50,985 nucleotides of DNA from Pseudomonadota bacterium (GCA_023423535.1 JAFAFL010000122.1:1-50985); one strand, 5' to 3'. Positions 18,529 through 28,108 are shown, counted from the first letter of the stretch. Translations and numbers: made by a program. Notes: generated by a model from the letters alone, not told the origin.

Positions 18529-19914
18529 CTACGGCGTCTCTTCGATGGCCTTCTTCAGCCGCCGGCTGCCCGTCTCCGAGGCGAGCAGGCGCTCCACGAG
18601 CCGCGTGTCGTAGTCTCCGGCCACGAAGCCGTCCTCCGCCAGCGCCGCGCGGTGGAAGGGGATGTTCGTCCGGATGCCCTGGATGACGAACTCGCCGAGC
18701 GCCCGCTGCATCCGCGCGATCGCCAATTCCCGGCTCTCCGCGTGGACGATCAGCTTGGCGATCATCGAGTCGTAGTGCGGCAGCACCGTGTAGTCCTGGT
18801 ACGCCGCCGAATCCACGCGCACGCCGTAGCCGCCGGGCACGTTGTAGGCGGTGATCTTCCCCGGCCACGGCGCGAAGGTCACCGGATCCTCGGCGTTGAC
18901 GCGGCACTCGATCGCCGCGCCCTTCATCCGGATGTCCTCCTGGGTGAACCGCAGCTTCTCGCCGTACGCGAGCCGGATCTGCTCCCGCACCACGTCGATC
19001 CCCGTGACCATCTCCGTCACCGGGTGCTCGACCTGCACGCGGGTGTTCATCTCCATGAAGTAGAAGCGGCCGTTCTCGTCGAGCAGGTACTCGATGGTGC
19101 CGAGGTTGTTGTAGCCGATGGCCTGCATCGCCTTCACCGACGTGCGGCCCATCTCCTCGCGCAACTCCGGCGTCAGCGCCGGCGAGGGGCTCTCCTCTAT
19201 CAGCTTCTGATGCCGCCGCTGCACCGAGCACTCGCGCTCGCCCAGGTGGACGACGTTGCCGTGCTCGTCGGCCATGATCTGGATCTCGATGTGGCGCGGC
19301 TTCTCCACATAGCGCTCCATGTACATGTCGCCGTTGCTGAACGCGCTCACCGCCTCCGCCGACGCGGTGGCGAACGCCTGCGCGACCGCGTTGAAGTCGC
19401 GCACGATCTTCATGCCGCGGCCGCCGCCACCCGCCGCCGCCTTGAGGATCACCGGCAGCCCGATCTCCCGGGCCACCTTCACCGCCTCCTCGGCGTCCTT
19501 CAGCACGCCCGCCGAGCCGGGCAGCAGCGGCAGCCCCGCCGCCTTTGCCGCCTCGCGCGCGCGGACCTTGTTCCCCATCAGCCGGATGACGCGCGGCGAC
19601 GGGCCGATGAACTTGATCTTGCAGGTCTCGCAGACCTCCGCGAACTCCGCGTTCTCCGAGAGGAAGCCATAGCCGGGGTGGATGGCGTCCGCCCCGGTGA
19701 TGTCCGCCGCGGAGAGCAGCGCGGGCACGTTGAGGTAGCTGTCCTTCGACGCCGCCGGGCCGATGCAGATGGCCTCGTCGGCGAAGCGGACGTGCAGCGA
19801 GTGCGCATCCGCCGTGCTGTGCACCGCCACGGTGGCGATGCCCAGCTCGCGGCAGGCGCGGATGACGCGGAGGGCAATCTCCCCGCGGTTGGCGATGAGA
19901 ACCTTCTTGAACAC
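18529..19914 (-). CDS. accC: Acetyl-CoA carboxylase, biotin carboxylase subunit
   Basis: Protein of 461 residues of the expected length. It catalyses ATP-dependent carboxylation of biotin on AccB, the first half-reaction of malonyl-CoA formation for fatty-acid synthesis. Seen: N-terminal MFKKVLIANRGEIALRVIRACRELG, HPGYGFLSENAEFAE, the ATP-grasp glycine loop AAAGGGGRGMKIV (about 160-172) and the catalytic/metal region FMEMNTRVQVEHPVTEM. The start is GTG immediately after the TGA of accB, so translation is coupled. The carboxyltransferase subunits accA and accD are not in this window. Confidence 0.97.
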   Translation of the reverse strand: MFKKVLIANRGEIALRVIRACRELGIATVAVHSTADAHSLHVRFADEAICIGPAASKDSYLNVPALLSAADITGADAIHPGYGFLSENAEFAEVCETCKIKFIGPSPRVIRLMGNKVRAREAAKAAGLPLLPGSAGVLKDAEEAVKVAREIGLPVILKAAAGGGGRGMKIVRDFNAVAQAFATASAEAVSAFSNGDMYMERYVEKPRHIEIQIMADEHGNVVHLGERECSVQRRHQKLIEESPSPALTPELREEMGRTSVKAMQAIGYNNLGTIEYLLDENGRFYFMEMNTRVQVEHPVTEMVTGIDVVREQIRLAYGEKLRFTQEDIRMKGAAIECRVNAEDPVTFAPWPGKITAYNVPGGYGVRVDSAAYQDYTVLPHYDSMIAKLIVHAESRELAIARMQRALGEFVIQGIRTNIPFHRAALAEDGFVAGDYDTRLVERLLASETGSRRLKKAIEETP

Positions 19915-20532
<618 letters not shown>

Positions 20533-20541
20533 GACCGCTCC

Positions 20542-21120
20542 CTACCCGCCGGTGGACACGCGCGTGAGGTACTTCCCGTCGCGGGTGTCGATCTTGAGGA
20601 CGTCGCCCTCGTTGATGAACAGCGGCACCATCACCGAGTACCCCGTCTCCAGCTCCGCCGGCTTCAGCGCGCCGGACACGGTGTCGCCGCGCACGCCCGG
20701 GTCGCACTTGATGACCTTCAGGTCCACGCTGTTGGGCACCGACACGCCGATGGCCTTGCCGTTGTAGAAGAGGATGTGCGCGTTGATGTTTTCCTTGAGG
20801 AAGTTCTTCGCGTCCCCGATCTCGCTCTCGCCCACGAAGGTCTGCTCGTAGGACTTCGTGTCCATGAAGTGGAACTCGTCGCCCTGGCGGTAGAGGAACT
20901 GCATCTCCCGCTCTTCGATGTCCGGCTTGCCCACCTTCTCGCCGCTCTTCAGCGTGGGCTGCAGCACGCGTCCGGTCAGCAGGCTCTTGATCGTGGTGCG
21001 CACGAACGCCGAGCCCTTCCCCGGCTTCACGTGCTGGAACTCGATGATCTCGAAAGGCTCACCGTCGACCTCGATCTTGAGGCCCTTGCGGAATTCGGAC
21101 GTGTCGATGACACCGGCCAT
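20542..21120 (-). CDS. efp: Elongation factor P
   Basis: Protein of 192 residues. EF-P binds ribosomes stalled at consecutive prolines and promotes peptide-bond formation. The family pattern is complete: VIDTSEFRKGLKIEVDGEP, then the loop FQHVKPGKGSAF whose lysine (residue 35) is the position that is modified in some bacteria, and the C-terminal signature region around TVSGALKPAELETG. A strong ribosome site (GAGGAG, 9 bases before ATG) precedes it. The order efp-accB-accC is common in many bacteria. No modification gene (epmA, epmB or earP) is visible here. The Pro-rich nature of several neighbours gives EF-P an obvious client set, but this is inference. Confidence 0.97.
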   Translation of the reverse strand: MAGVIDTSEFRKGLKIEVDGEPFEIIEFQHVKPGKGSAFVRTTIKSLLTGRVLQPTLKSGEKVGKPDIEEREMQFLYRQGDEFHFMDTKSYEQTFVGESEIGDAKNFLKENINAHILFYNGKAIGVSVPNSVDLKVIKCDPGVRGDTVSGALKPAELETGYSVMVPLFINEGDVLKIDTRDGKYLTRVSTGG

Positions 21121-21204
21121 GGTGCGGACTCCTCTGGTTCCCTGTGGGGAAAAGCGCGGCGTGTCTAGCCGAAGGGTCCCGGCGAGGCAAAGCGCAAACG
21201 TCTG

Positions 21205-21567
21205 TTAGAGCTCGGCCTTCACCCGCGGCGCGGTCACCCGCAGCACGTAGCGACCCTTGCCGTAGTTGCCGTCCGGCCGCATGGCCAGCACGAGGAAGTA
21301 CTCCCCGTTCACCAGCCGCATCAGCGTGACGAGCTTCTCGGTGTTGATGGACAGCTCCGCCACCTCACCGGTCTTGAGGACCTCGGCGGCGCTCTTCACC
21401 TGCTGGAGCACGTTGGCGTACTCCACCCAGGTGTTCTGCAATTCGACCTCCGGCAGCCCCTCCTTCTCGTGGGTCTCGACCGCGATGCCGTCGAAGCCCA
21501 TCACGCTGCACGCGAGCGCGCCGTCGACCTGATCGACCACCGACTGCAGATGAGTGAGGAAGGACAT
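21205..21567 (-). CDS. Roadblock/LC7-domain protein
   Basis: Protein of 120 residues made of a single Roadblock/LC7 domain: helix SFLTHLQSVVDQVDGALACSVM, strand-turn GFDGIAVETHE, a central helix, and paired strands ending in a five-stranded sheet (KLVTLMRLVNGEYFLVLAMRPDGNYGKGRYVLRV). Such proteins dimerise and commonly regulate small Ras-like GTPases; MglB is the known myxobacterial example controlling MglA. The gene has no close GTPase partner here, but sgmX, whose product binds MglA in M. xanthus, lies 3 kb downstream. It starts 11 bases after the preceding gene on the same strand with only a weak ribosome site, suggesting coupling. Partner and role are not known from sequence. Confidence 0.85.
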   Translation of the reverse strand: MSFLTHLQSVVDQVDGALACSVMGFDGIAVETHEKEGLPEVELQNTWVEYANVLQQVKSAAEVLKTGEVAELSINTEKLVTLMRLVNGEYFLVLAMRPDGNYGKGRYVLRVTAPRVKAEL

Positions 21568-21578
21568 GGCCGGAGAAT

Positions 21579-22274
21579 CTACTCAGTCTCTTCGTTCGCG
21601 CAGAGCGGATTCTCCTCGGGGCAGCAGACGAGCCGGAAGCTGTCCTGACCGCCCGGGCCGCCGCAGGGACCGGTGAGCCCCGGCACCTGACCCGCCGGAC
21701 ATCCCGCGCTGCGGATGACCGAGATGGGGAAGGTGATCTCCGCGCTCTCGAACGCGCGGCCCGAACGCAGCCGGCCGCTCACCGAGATCGTGGTGTACAC
21801 GGTGAAGCTCGAGCCCGGCGCCACCGCCTCCAGCGCGGTCTGCGCCGCGGGGCCGAGAAAGTCGGTGCCCAGCAGGTTCTCGCTCGACCCCGAGGCCGGG
21901 GCGACGACGAAGTGCAGCGGATACTGCTCCTCGCTCAGCGACGGCGCGCCGTCCCCCTCCGTGCGGTAGGAGAGGTGCACGCGGTCCACGATGGCGTCGT
22001 TCGCGTTGGGGACCTCGACCGGGTCCTCGGTGGTCTGCCGCTGGAGCACCTCGAACTGCGAGATGAGCTCCAGCCAGCCCACGTAGCGGGTGGTGCCCGC
22101 CAGGTCGACGAAGCCGGAGGTGACGCGGAGGGAGGCTTCATCCCTCGGGCTGCAGCCGTCCTCGTCGAAGCCGCGGACGTTGCCGATGAGGAGGCCGGCG
22201 TCCTGGCCCGCGACGCACGAAGCGCTCGCGACGAGGACGGAGAACAGGGTGGCGGACAGGAGCTTGCGGATCAT
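21579..22274 (-). CDS. Exported protein of unknown function encoded directly after pilQ
   Basis: Protein of 231 residues with an N-terminal signal peptide (RKLLSATLFSVLVASASC) ending in a cysteine, so a lipoprotein is possible, although SASC is a weak lipobox. The mature part is predicted soluble and periplasmic or outer-membrane attached. It has a beta-rich middle and a Cys-containing C-terminus (SAGCPAGQVPGLTGPCGG and LVCCPEENPLC) with six cysteines, suggesting disulfides. I recognise no family. It begins 27 bases after the pilQ stop in the same direction and is very likely cotranscribed with pilM-Q. That makes it a candidate accessory factor of the secretin, but no TPR domain is present, so it is not a Tgl-like pilotin. 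Confidence 0.75.
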   Translation of the reverse strand: MIRKLLSATLFSVLVASASCVAGQDAGLLIGNVRGFDEDGCSPRDEASLRVTSGFVDLAGTTRYVGWLELISQFEVLQRQTTEDPVEVPNANDAIVDRVHLSYRTEGDGAPSLSEEQYPLHFVVAPASGSSENLLGTDFLGPAAQTALEAVAPGSSFTVYTTISVSGRLRSGRAFESAEITFPISVIRSAGCPAGQVPGLTGPCGGPGGQDSFRLVCCPEENPLCANEETE

Positions 22275-22301
22275 GGTCGTCTCTCGCTTCCCGGGCCTTC
22301 G

Positions 22302-25034
22302 CTACAGCGTCTGCGACATCTGCTGACGGTTGATGATGCGCGGCGTGATGAAGATGAGCAGCTCCTGCCGCGTGTCGGTCTCGGTGGTGTTGCGGAAGAA
22401 GTAGCCGAGCACGGGGATCTTGCTGAAGAACGGGATGCCGTTCTCCTGCGTGGAGCCGCGGCGGACGTAGATGCCGCCGATGACGGTGGTGTCGCCGTCC
22501 TTCACCAGCACCTGCGTGTTCGCCTCCTTGCGCTGGATCGCCGGCTGGCCGTTGGCGCCGGTGTTCGACGGGTCGGGCTGGTTGTTCTCCGCCTTGATCG
22601 CCATCAGCACGCTGCCGTCGGCGGTGATGTGCGGCGTCACCTCCAGCGAGAGCCGCGCCTCGATGAAGGTCGTGTTCACGCCGCTCGCCGAGACCTGGCT
22701 GAACGGGATGGACACGCCCTGGCTGATCCGCGCGGTGTTGTTGTCGAGCGTCGTCACCTTCGGCGCGCTGATCGTCTTCACCGTGCCCTGGTTCTCCAGC
22801 GCGGAGAGCCGCAGGTTCAGCGCCGCCGCGCCGCCCGCCGAGCCGAAGATGAAGCCCAGCGCGCCGCCGCTGCCGGTGCCCACCGCCGCCGGCAGGTTCA
22901 CCGCGAACGAGGGCGTGCCCGAGGTGCCCGCGGTGCCTTCCGCGGTAGAGCCGCCCGCCACCCGCGCGTTGTAGGGGAAGATGAGCCCCGTCGGGTTGCC
23001 GGTGGCGGTGGCGGCCTGCGCGTGGCCACCCCACTGGATGCCGAGCTGCCGCGTGAAGTTCGTGGAGGCCTCCACGATCCGGCTCTCGATGAGGACCTGC
23101 GGGGTCTGCGTGTCGAGGTTGCGCACCAGCGCCTGCGCCCGCTGCACGCCCTCGGCGACGTCGCGCACGATGAGCACGTTGGTGCGCACGTCGGTGGTCA
23201 CCCCTCCGCGCGCGGTGAGCACTTCCTTCACCCGCGCGCTCATCTCCTCCGCGGTGGCGTAGTTCACCGGGATGAGGCGGACCTCGATCGGCTTCTGCTG
23301 CTCGAGCGAGGCGCGGCGCTCGTTGCGCAGCTTCGCCTCCTGCTCCAGCGTGGCCAGCGGCGCGACGCGGATGATGTTGCCGCCGCCCAGATCCTCGCGG
23401 CCCAGCTGCTTCGAGCGGAGGATGAGGTCCAGCGCCTGATCCCAGGGCACGTTGCGCAGCCGGATGGTCACGGTGCCCTTCACGTCGTCCGCCACCACGA
23501 TGTTCTTCTTCGACACCTCGGCGATGATCCGCATGAGGTTGTGGATGTCGATGTCCTTGAACTCGAAGGAGACCCGCTTGCCGCGGTAGCGCGACTGCCT
23601 CGGCGCGCCCTCCTCCGCGAAGGCCGCGGCCTCACCGCTGAAGCCGGCGGAACGCTGCGAGACCGCCACCTCCTCGGTCTTCACGCCCTTCGCCGTCAGC
23701 CGCCAGGCAAGGCCCGTCTTCGTCTTCACCAGCGTCTCGTCCAGCGGCTCGCTCGCCGCCACGACGATGCGCACCCGGTTTTGGCCGCCCGGCACCGAGA
23801 AGGTGCTGATCGTCTTCACCGGCGTCTCCAGCTCGCTCGTGTCGAGGCTGCGCTCGAGCCGCTTCGGCAGCTTCGCCGACTCCAGCGTGAGCACCGCGCT
23901 CTTCGCGTCCGGCCGGTCCACCTTGAAGGCCAGGTCCGAGGAGAGCTTCAGCTCGATGCGGCCACCCTTCTCGTCCTCGGTGAAGAGCAGGTCGCGGATC
24001 TCCGCCAGCTTCGCGGGCGGCACGGGGCTCTTCGCCGGCTGCTCCGGCGGGTTCTCCACCCGCAGCGGCTCCGTCTCCAGCGGCACGCGCTTGCCGTCGA
24101 TCTCCACCAGTGCCTCGGCGGCTTCGTCGCCCTTCGCGGCAGGGGCTGAGGCGGAGGCGGTCGCGGCGGACGCAGTGGCCACCGGCCCGGTGAGGTCGAT
24201 GCCGCCCTTCACCCGCTTCGCCTGCCAGCCGCTCGAAGACCCGTTGAGGTCCAGCACGAGCCGGACCTTGTCCGCGTGGGGCCCTGCGCGCACCGCCTTC
24301 ACCTGCGCGTTGCCGCCCTTCGGCGCCCGCGTGCCCATGGAGACCCCGTAGAGGTCGACCGCGAGCCGCGGCGGATCCGCAAGCTCGATGAGCTCGTACC
24401 GGGCCACGTCGCCGTCGCCGCGGATGCGCAGCCCATCAGAGGTCAGGCGCAGCTCGGTGATCCGCTTCGCGGGGTTCGCCACCACCTTCTCGTCCACGGT
24501 GGCCTGCACCACGTTCTCGCGGCCATCGCGCGCGGCGGGAGCCTCTGCAGCGGGCTCGACCTTCGCGGGCGCGGTGACGTTGGCGAACGTGGAGGGCGCA
24601 GGCGCCTGCGGCAACGCCTCCGCGCTCTTCGCTTCCCCGGAGGCGCCCTGCCCTTCCACGGAGATGACCACGCGGTTGCCGTCGGCGCGGACGTCGTAGC
24701 CCTGGGCGCCGTCGAGGCTCACCACCAGCCGTCCCACGCTGGAGCGCTCGTCGCTGAACTGGGAGGCGACGACGCCGCGCACGGGGCCCTGACCCTCGTG
24801 GTGGCCCTTCACCACCGTGGCGTCGGCGCCGCTGAGATCGACCACCAGCCGATCAGGACTGCCGAGCCGGAAGACGGTGAACGTCGGGGCGCGGGTGCCG
24901 GTGACGACCACCTGCGCGCCGGCACCGGCGGGCTTGACCTCGATGTCCTTGAGGCTGTTCAGCCCCTGTGCGGACGCCCCGCCGCCCGCGAAAAGAAGCG
25001 ACAGTGTCGTCGCCAACAGACCGTTGATGCGCAT
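22302..25034 (-). CDS. pilQ: Type IV pilus secretin PilQ
   Basis: Outer-membrane gate of the pilus, 910 residues. Signal peptide MRINGLLATTLSLLFAGGG with cleavage near ASAQ. Three AMIN-like peptidoglycan-binding regions are visible at roughly 25-130, 190-285 and 345-445, separated by Ala/Pro linkers. The secretin/TonB short domain (FEFKDIDIHNLMRIIAEV) and an N1 domain (VRLIPVNYATAEEMSARVKEVL) follow. The secretin core has VLIESRIVEASTNFTRQLGIQWGG, ITADGSVLMAIKAENN and the final TRQELLIFITPRII. Three AMIN domains match M. xanthus PilQ. It is the last pil gene of the pilM-N-O-P-Q run, 62 bases after pilP. Confidence 0.97.
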   Translation of the reverse strand: MRINGLLATTLSLLFAGGGASAQGLNSLKDIEVKPAGAGAQVVVTGTRAPTFTVFRLGSPDRLVVDLSGADATVVKGHHEGQGPVRGVVASQFSDERSSVGRLVVSLDGAQGYDVRADGNRVVISVEGQGASGEAKSAEALPQAPAPSTFANVTAPAKVEPAAEAPAARDGRENVVQATVDEKVVANPAKRITELRLTSDGLRIRGDGDVARYELIELADPPRLAVDLYGVSMGTRAPKGGNAQVKAVRAGPHADKVRLVLDLNGSSSGWQAKRVKGGIDLTGPVATASAATASASAPAAKGDEAAEALVEIDGKRVPLETEPLRVENPPEQPAKSPVPPAKLAEIRDLLFTEDEKGGRIELKLSSDLAFKVDRPDAKSAVLTLESAKLPKRLERSLDTSELETPVKTISTFSVPGGQNRVRIVVAASEPLDETLVKTKTGLAWRLTAKGVKTEEVAVSQRSAGFSGEAAAFAEEGAPRQSRYRGKRVSFEFKDIDIHNLMRIIAEVSKKNIVVADDVKGTVTIRLRNVPWDQALDLILRSKQLGREDLGGGNIIRVAPLATLEQEAKLRNERRASLEQQKPIEVRLIPVNYATAEEMSARVKEVLTARGGVTTDVRTNVLIVRDVAEGVQRAQALVRNLDTQTPQVLIESRIVEASTNFTRQLGIQWGGHAQAATATGNPTGLIFPYNARVAGGSTAEGTAGTSGTPSFAVNLPAAVGTGSGGALGFIFGSAGGAAALNLRLSALENQGTVKTISAPKVTTLDNNTARISQGVSIPFSQVSASGVNTTFIEARLSLEVTPHITADGSVLMAIKAENNQPDPSNTGANGQPAIQRKEANTQVLVKDGDTTVIGGIYVRRGSTQENGIPFFSKIPVLGYFFRNTTETDTRQELLIFITPRIINRQQMSQTL

Positions 25035-25096
25035 TTCCCAGGCCCTCTTCCTGAAAATCGCTGCGTTGTTTGCGGCGCCGGAAGCCGCCTGCTGCT

Positions 25097-25660
25097 CTAC
25101 TCGAAGAGCCGCCCCGTCAGCAGGTCCTGCGCGGGCTCTGCGCCGCCCGCCTCCTGCCGCATCCGGATGTTCTTCGGGATGGACGCGCGCTTGCCGTCCG
25201 GTTGATTCCAGTACTCCGTGACCACCAGCCCGTCGCGGAGGATCTGCGTCACGCGGCCGCCCTGACGGCCCACGCGGGTGTTGCGCCGCACGATGTGACC
25301 GCGGCCCTGCGGGTCGAGCAGCATCCCGAACGGGTTCGCGTCACCGGTGACCACCGCGGTCAGCGTCAGCTGATCGAGGTCCCACTGGCACAGCGGTTCG
25401 CTGCACTCGCGGTTCACGTCCACGCTGCGGCTGGGCGCGATCTCCTCCGGAAGCCTCCAGGGGTCGCGCTTGCCGAGCGGGTTGTAGGCGTAGAGATAGG
25501 CGAGCGCCTCGGCGGCGGGCGCAGCCGTCTCTTCGACGGTGGCAGTCGCCTGCGGGGCCGCGGTGGGAGCGGTCGCCGCCGCGATGGGCCTCGGCCCGTC
25601 GTCGCACCCGACGACCGCGACCGCGCCGAGCGCGAGCAGAATGGACTTCAGCGGCCTCAT
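25097..25660 (-). CDS. pilP: Pilus assembly lipoprotein PilP
   Basis: Protein of 187 residues with a lipoprotein signal peptide (SILLALGAVAVVGC, Cys at about residue 19). An Ala/Pro/Thr-rich linker leads to a small beta domain of the PilP family (NPFGMLLDPQGRGHIVRRNTRVG and GRVTQILRDGLVVTEYW). PilP is an inner-membrane lipoprotein that connects PilN/PilO to the N0/AMIN part of PilQ. It lies 12 bases after pilO and 62 before pilQ. Four residues before the beta domain are two cysteines (CSEPLCQW) that could form a disulfide; I do not know whether this is usual. Confidence 0.92.
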   Translation of the reverse strand: MRPLKSILLALGAVAVVGCDDGPRPIAAATAPTAAPQATATVEETAAPAAEALAYLYAYNPLGKRDPWRLPEEIAPSRSVDVNRECSEPLCQWDLDQLTLTAVVTGDANPFGMLLDPQGRGHIVRRNTRVGRQGGRVTQILRDGLVVTEYWNQPDGKRASIPKNIRMRQEAGGAEPAQDLLTGRLFE

Positions 25661-25672
25661 GGAGGTGACTCC

Positions 25673-26284
25673 CTACGGGTTCTGGCCCTGATTCTGGGGC
25701 CGATCAAGAAAACGGAAGGTGGTGGCGAGGAACTCGCTCTTGAGGACGACCTTGTCGTTCCGGATCTCCGGCGTGCCGAGCTTGATCTCGTTCACGTTGA
25801 TGATCCGGCGCATGTTCGCCAGCTCCTGCATGAACATGGCGATCTCGTGGTAGTTGCCGGTGACCGCCATCTTCACCGGGATGCGCGAGTAGAACGGCTG
25901 GCCGTTCGCCGCCGCCACCGGGCTCTCGCTCCCGGGCTCGATGCGGCTGATCTCCAGACCGCTCTTCTTGCCCACGTCGTTGAGCTGGGTCAGCAGCTCG
26001 TCGATGTCCTTCTGCTGCGGCAGCTCCGTCAGCGCCTCGGCCAGCTGCTGCTCGAGCCGCGCCATCTGCTTCTGCAGCTCGTTGAGGTTCTGCGCGATGG
26101 CCTGCTTCTCCAGCAGCTGCGAGTCGAGCTGGCCGATCCGCGTCTGGTTGCCGCGGATCTTCTTGTCCATGTCGTCGATGTAGAAGAACCAGTTGCCCGC
26201 GGTGATCAGCGCGACGAGGAGGAAGATGCCGCCGTACTTCGCCGCCGGGGGCGCCTTGGAGATCTTGTCGAGAAGCTGTTCCAT
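25673..26284 (-). CDS. pilO: Pilus assembly protein PilO
   Basis: Protein of 203 residues with the typical PilO plan: a short cytoplasmic N-terminus (MEQLLDKISKAPPAAKYG), one membrane helix (GIFLLVALITAGNWFFYI), a periplasmic coiled coil of about 70 residues rich in Gln/Leu/Glu, and a C-terminal ferredoxin-like domain (ISRIEPGSESP, RIPVKMAVTGNYHEIAMFMQELANM). PilO pairs with PilN in the inner-membrane alignment complex. It starts 18 bases after pilN and ends 12 bases before pilP, consistent with one operon and stoichiometric production. Confidence 0.95.
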   Translation of the reverse strand: MEQLLDKISKAPPAAKYGGIFLLVALITAGNWFFYIDDMDKKIRGNQTRIGQLDSQLLEKQAIAQNLNELQKQMARLEQQLAEALTELPQQKDIDELLTQLNDVGKKSGLEISRIEPGSESPVAAANGQPFYSRIPVKMAVTGNYHEIAMFMQELANMRRIINVNEIKLGTPEIRNDKVVLKSEFLATTFRFLDRPQNQGQNP

Positions 26285-26302
26285 GTGCGTTCGCCCGGGC
26301 CG

Positions 26303-26995
26303 CTACAGCGTGTACTTCGCGGTGAAGTTGAGGGTGAAGTCCACGAGCTTGCGACCGCCCGGACTGTTCGCGGCGGCGCCGGCCGACTCCTTCTGCGACG
26401 CGTTGACGAGCTCCACGCCCTCGAAGAAGTGACCGACCTCCGAGCTGTTGAACTCGGCGAGCTCACCGCCCGCGGAAAGCAGCTCCACGCGCGAGGTCTT
26501 CTGATCCCGGCGCGCCTCGACCAGCCGGCCCATGCCCTTCGGCGTCCAGACGACGGTCTTCAGCTGGCGCATGAGCTCGGCCACGTCCTCGTGGCTCACC
26601 GCGCTGCCCTGGACCTTCACCATCTGCCCCTTCTCGTCGAAGGAGGTCAGCCACACCTTCGAAGGCGTGGCGGTGGCGAGCGCGTCGAGGATCTTCACCG
26701 GACCGGAGCGGCCCTTGCGCAGGCTCTCGAGGACCGCGAGCTTGTCCTTCAGCTCCTGCTCGCGGGCCTTGATGTCGTTCACCTCGCCGATCACCGCCTC
26801 CAGCTGCCGGATCGACGCTTCCTTGTTCGCGATCTGCGCGCGCTGGTTGCGGACCTTGTCGTCCTTGCCGCTGTACCACCACCAGTTGCCGCCCACCGCC
26901 GCGGCGAGCACCACCGCGTAGAGCACGAGGATCTGCTGCGAGACCTCGCGCTTCTTCACCTGCCTGACCGGCAGGAGGTTGATTCTGATCATCAT
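26303..26995 (-). CDS. pilN: Pilus assembly protein PilN
   Basis: Protein of 230 residues. The N-terminus contains the INLLPVRQ motif by which PilN peptides bind the cytoplasmic actin-like protein PilM. A membrane helix (LYAVVLAAAVGGNWWWY), a periplasmic coiled coil (NKEASIRQLEAVIGEVNDIKAREQELKDK in pieces) and a ferredoxin-like domain follow. The start has two adjacent Met codons; either gives the same protein apart from one residue. It is 30 bases downstream of pilM and 18 upstream of pilO, fitting the conserved pilMNOPQ order. Confidence 0.95.
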   Translation of the reverse strand: MMIRINLLPVRQVKKREVSQQILVLYAVVLAAAVGGNWWWYSGKDDKVRNQRAQIANKEASIRQLEAVIGEVNDIKAREQELKDKLAVLESLRKGRSGPVKILDALATATPSKVWLTSFDEKGQMVKVQGSAVSHEDVAELMRQLKTVVWTPKGMGRLVEARRDQKTSRVELLSAGGELAEFNSSEVGHFFEGVELVNASQKESAGAAANSPGGRKLVDFTLNFTAKYTL

Positions 26996-27025
26996 CGCCG
27001 TGCGTCCTCGTCAGCGTGCGGAGGG

Positions 27026-28108
27026 CTAGTCCAGCTTGTCCCCGGGCTTGCGGAGCGCGAGCCCCATGGCCACCGCGGCCATGGGCGCCACGTCCATCAC
27101 GAACGCCGGGTCGAATCTGCGGTTGTCGATCTCGATCGACTTGAAGGGGTTGAGGATCTCCACCGGCACGCCGACGCGCGCCTCGATCGTCTTGAACAGC
27201 GCGGGGATCTTCGCGCTGCCACCGGAGAGGTAGACCTTGGTGAAGTTCGCGTCCGCCGCGGTGCCCGCGTAGAAGTCCAAAGACCGCTGGATCTCGCCCG
27301 CCACCTGCTCGGCGACGCCGGCGATCACCCGCTCCACTTCCTGCGGCACCACCGCGTCCGAGTCCCCGCGGCCGCCGCCGATCTTCAGCGCCTCCGCCTC
27401 CTCGTAGGAGACGTTGAGCTGCTTCTGGATCTCCTCGGTGAACTGGTTCCCGCCGATCGTCACGTCGCGCGTGAAGGTCGTGGTCCCGTTGGAGAGGATG
27501 TTGATGTTCACCACCGAGGCGCCGGCATTGATGAGCACCACCGTCTCCGACGGGGGCGCCTGGTAGTTCGCGTCGAACATGTTCTGGACCGCGAAGGCGT
27601 CCACGTCCACCACCACCGGGTTGAGGCCCGCCTCGGCCACCACGGTGGTGTAGTCGTTGATCATGTCCTTCTTCGCGGCGACGAGCAGCACGTCCATCTG
27701 ACCGGTCGCATCGTTCGCGTCCGGGTTGAGGATCTGCGTGTCGATGTTCACGTCCTTCACGTCGAAGGGGATGTACTGCTCCGCCTCCCACTGGATGGAC
27801 TCCTCGAGCTCCTCCTGGGTCATCCGGGGCATCGAGATCTTCTTGATGATCACCGAGTGACCGGAGACGCCGATGGCGACCTCCTTCTGCTTCACCTTCA
27901 GCTCGCTGACGAGCTCCTGGATCGCCTGGACGATCGCGGTCGCGTTCATCAGCGCGCCGTCGACGATGGCCTCGGGCGGCAGCGGCTTGATGCCGAAGGA
28001 ATGCAGCGCGTACCCGAGCTGGCCGCGGCGCCGCTGCTCCTTGAGCAGGATCATCTTTACCGACGAGGACCCGATGTCGAGGCCCACCGCCAACTTGCCC
28101 TTGGCCAT
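27026..28108 (-). CDS. pilM: Pilus assembly protein PilM
   Basis: Actin-like cytoplasmic protein of 360 residues (ASKHA fold). MAKGKLAVGLDIGSSSVKMILLK gives the phosphate-1 loop, and VLINAGASVVNINILSNGTTTFTRDVTIGGNQFTEEI gives the phosphate-2 region in separate parts. Near the C-terminus SGGSAKIPALFKTIEARVGVPVEILNPF is the typical adenosine region. PilM binds the N-terminus of PilN and links the alignment complex to the motors. The open frame extends 46 codons further upstream (to 28246), but the ATG at 28108 is preceded by AAGGAG 9 bases away and starts exactly at the conserved N-terminus, so this start was chosen. It is the first gene of the pilM-N-O-P-Q run. Confidence 0.95.
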   Translation of the reverse strand: MAKGKLAVGLDIGSSSVKMILLKEQRRRGQLGYALHSFGIKPLPPEAIVDGALMNATAIVQAIQELVSELKVKQKEVAIGVSGHSVIIKKISMPRMTQEELEESIQWEAEQYIPFDVKDVNIDTQILNPDANDATGQMDVLLVAAKKDMINDYTTVVAEAGLNPVVVDVDAFAVQNMFDANYQAPPSETVVLINAGASVVNINILSNGTTTFTRDVTIGGNQFTEEIQKQLNVSYEEAEALKIGGGRGDSDAVVPQEVERVIAGVAEQVAGEIQRSLDFYAGTAADANFTKVYLSGGSAKIPALFKTIEARVGVPVEILNPFKSIEIDNRRFDPAFVMDVAPMAAVAMGLALRKPGDKLD

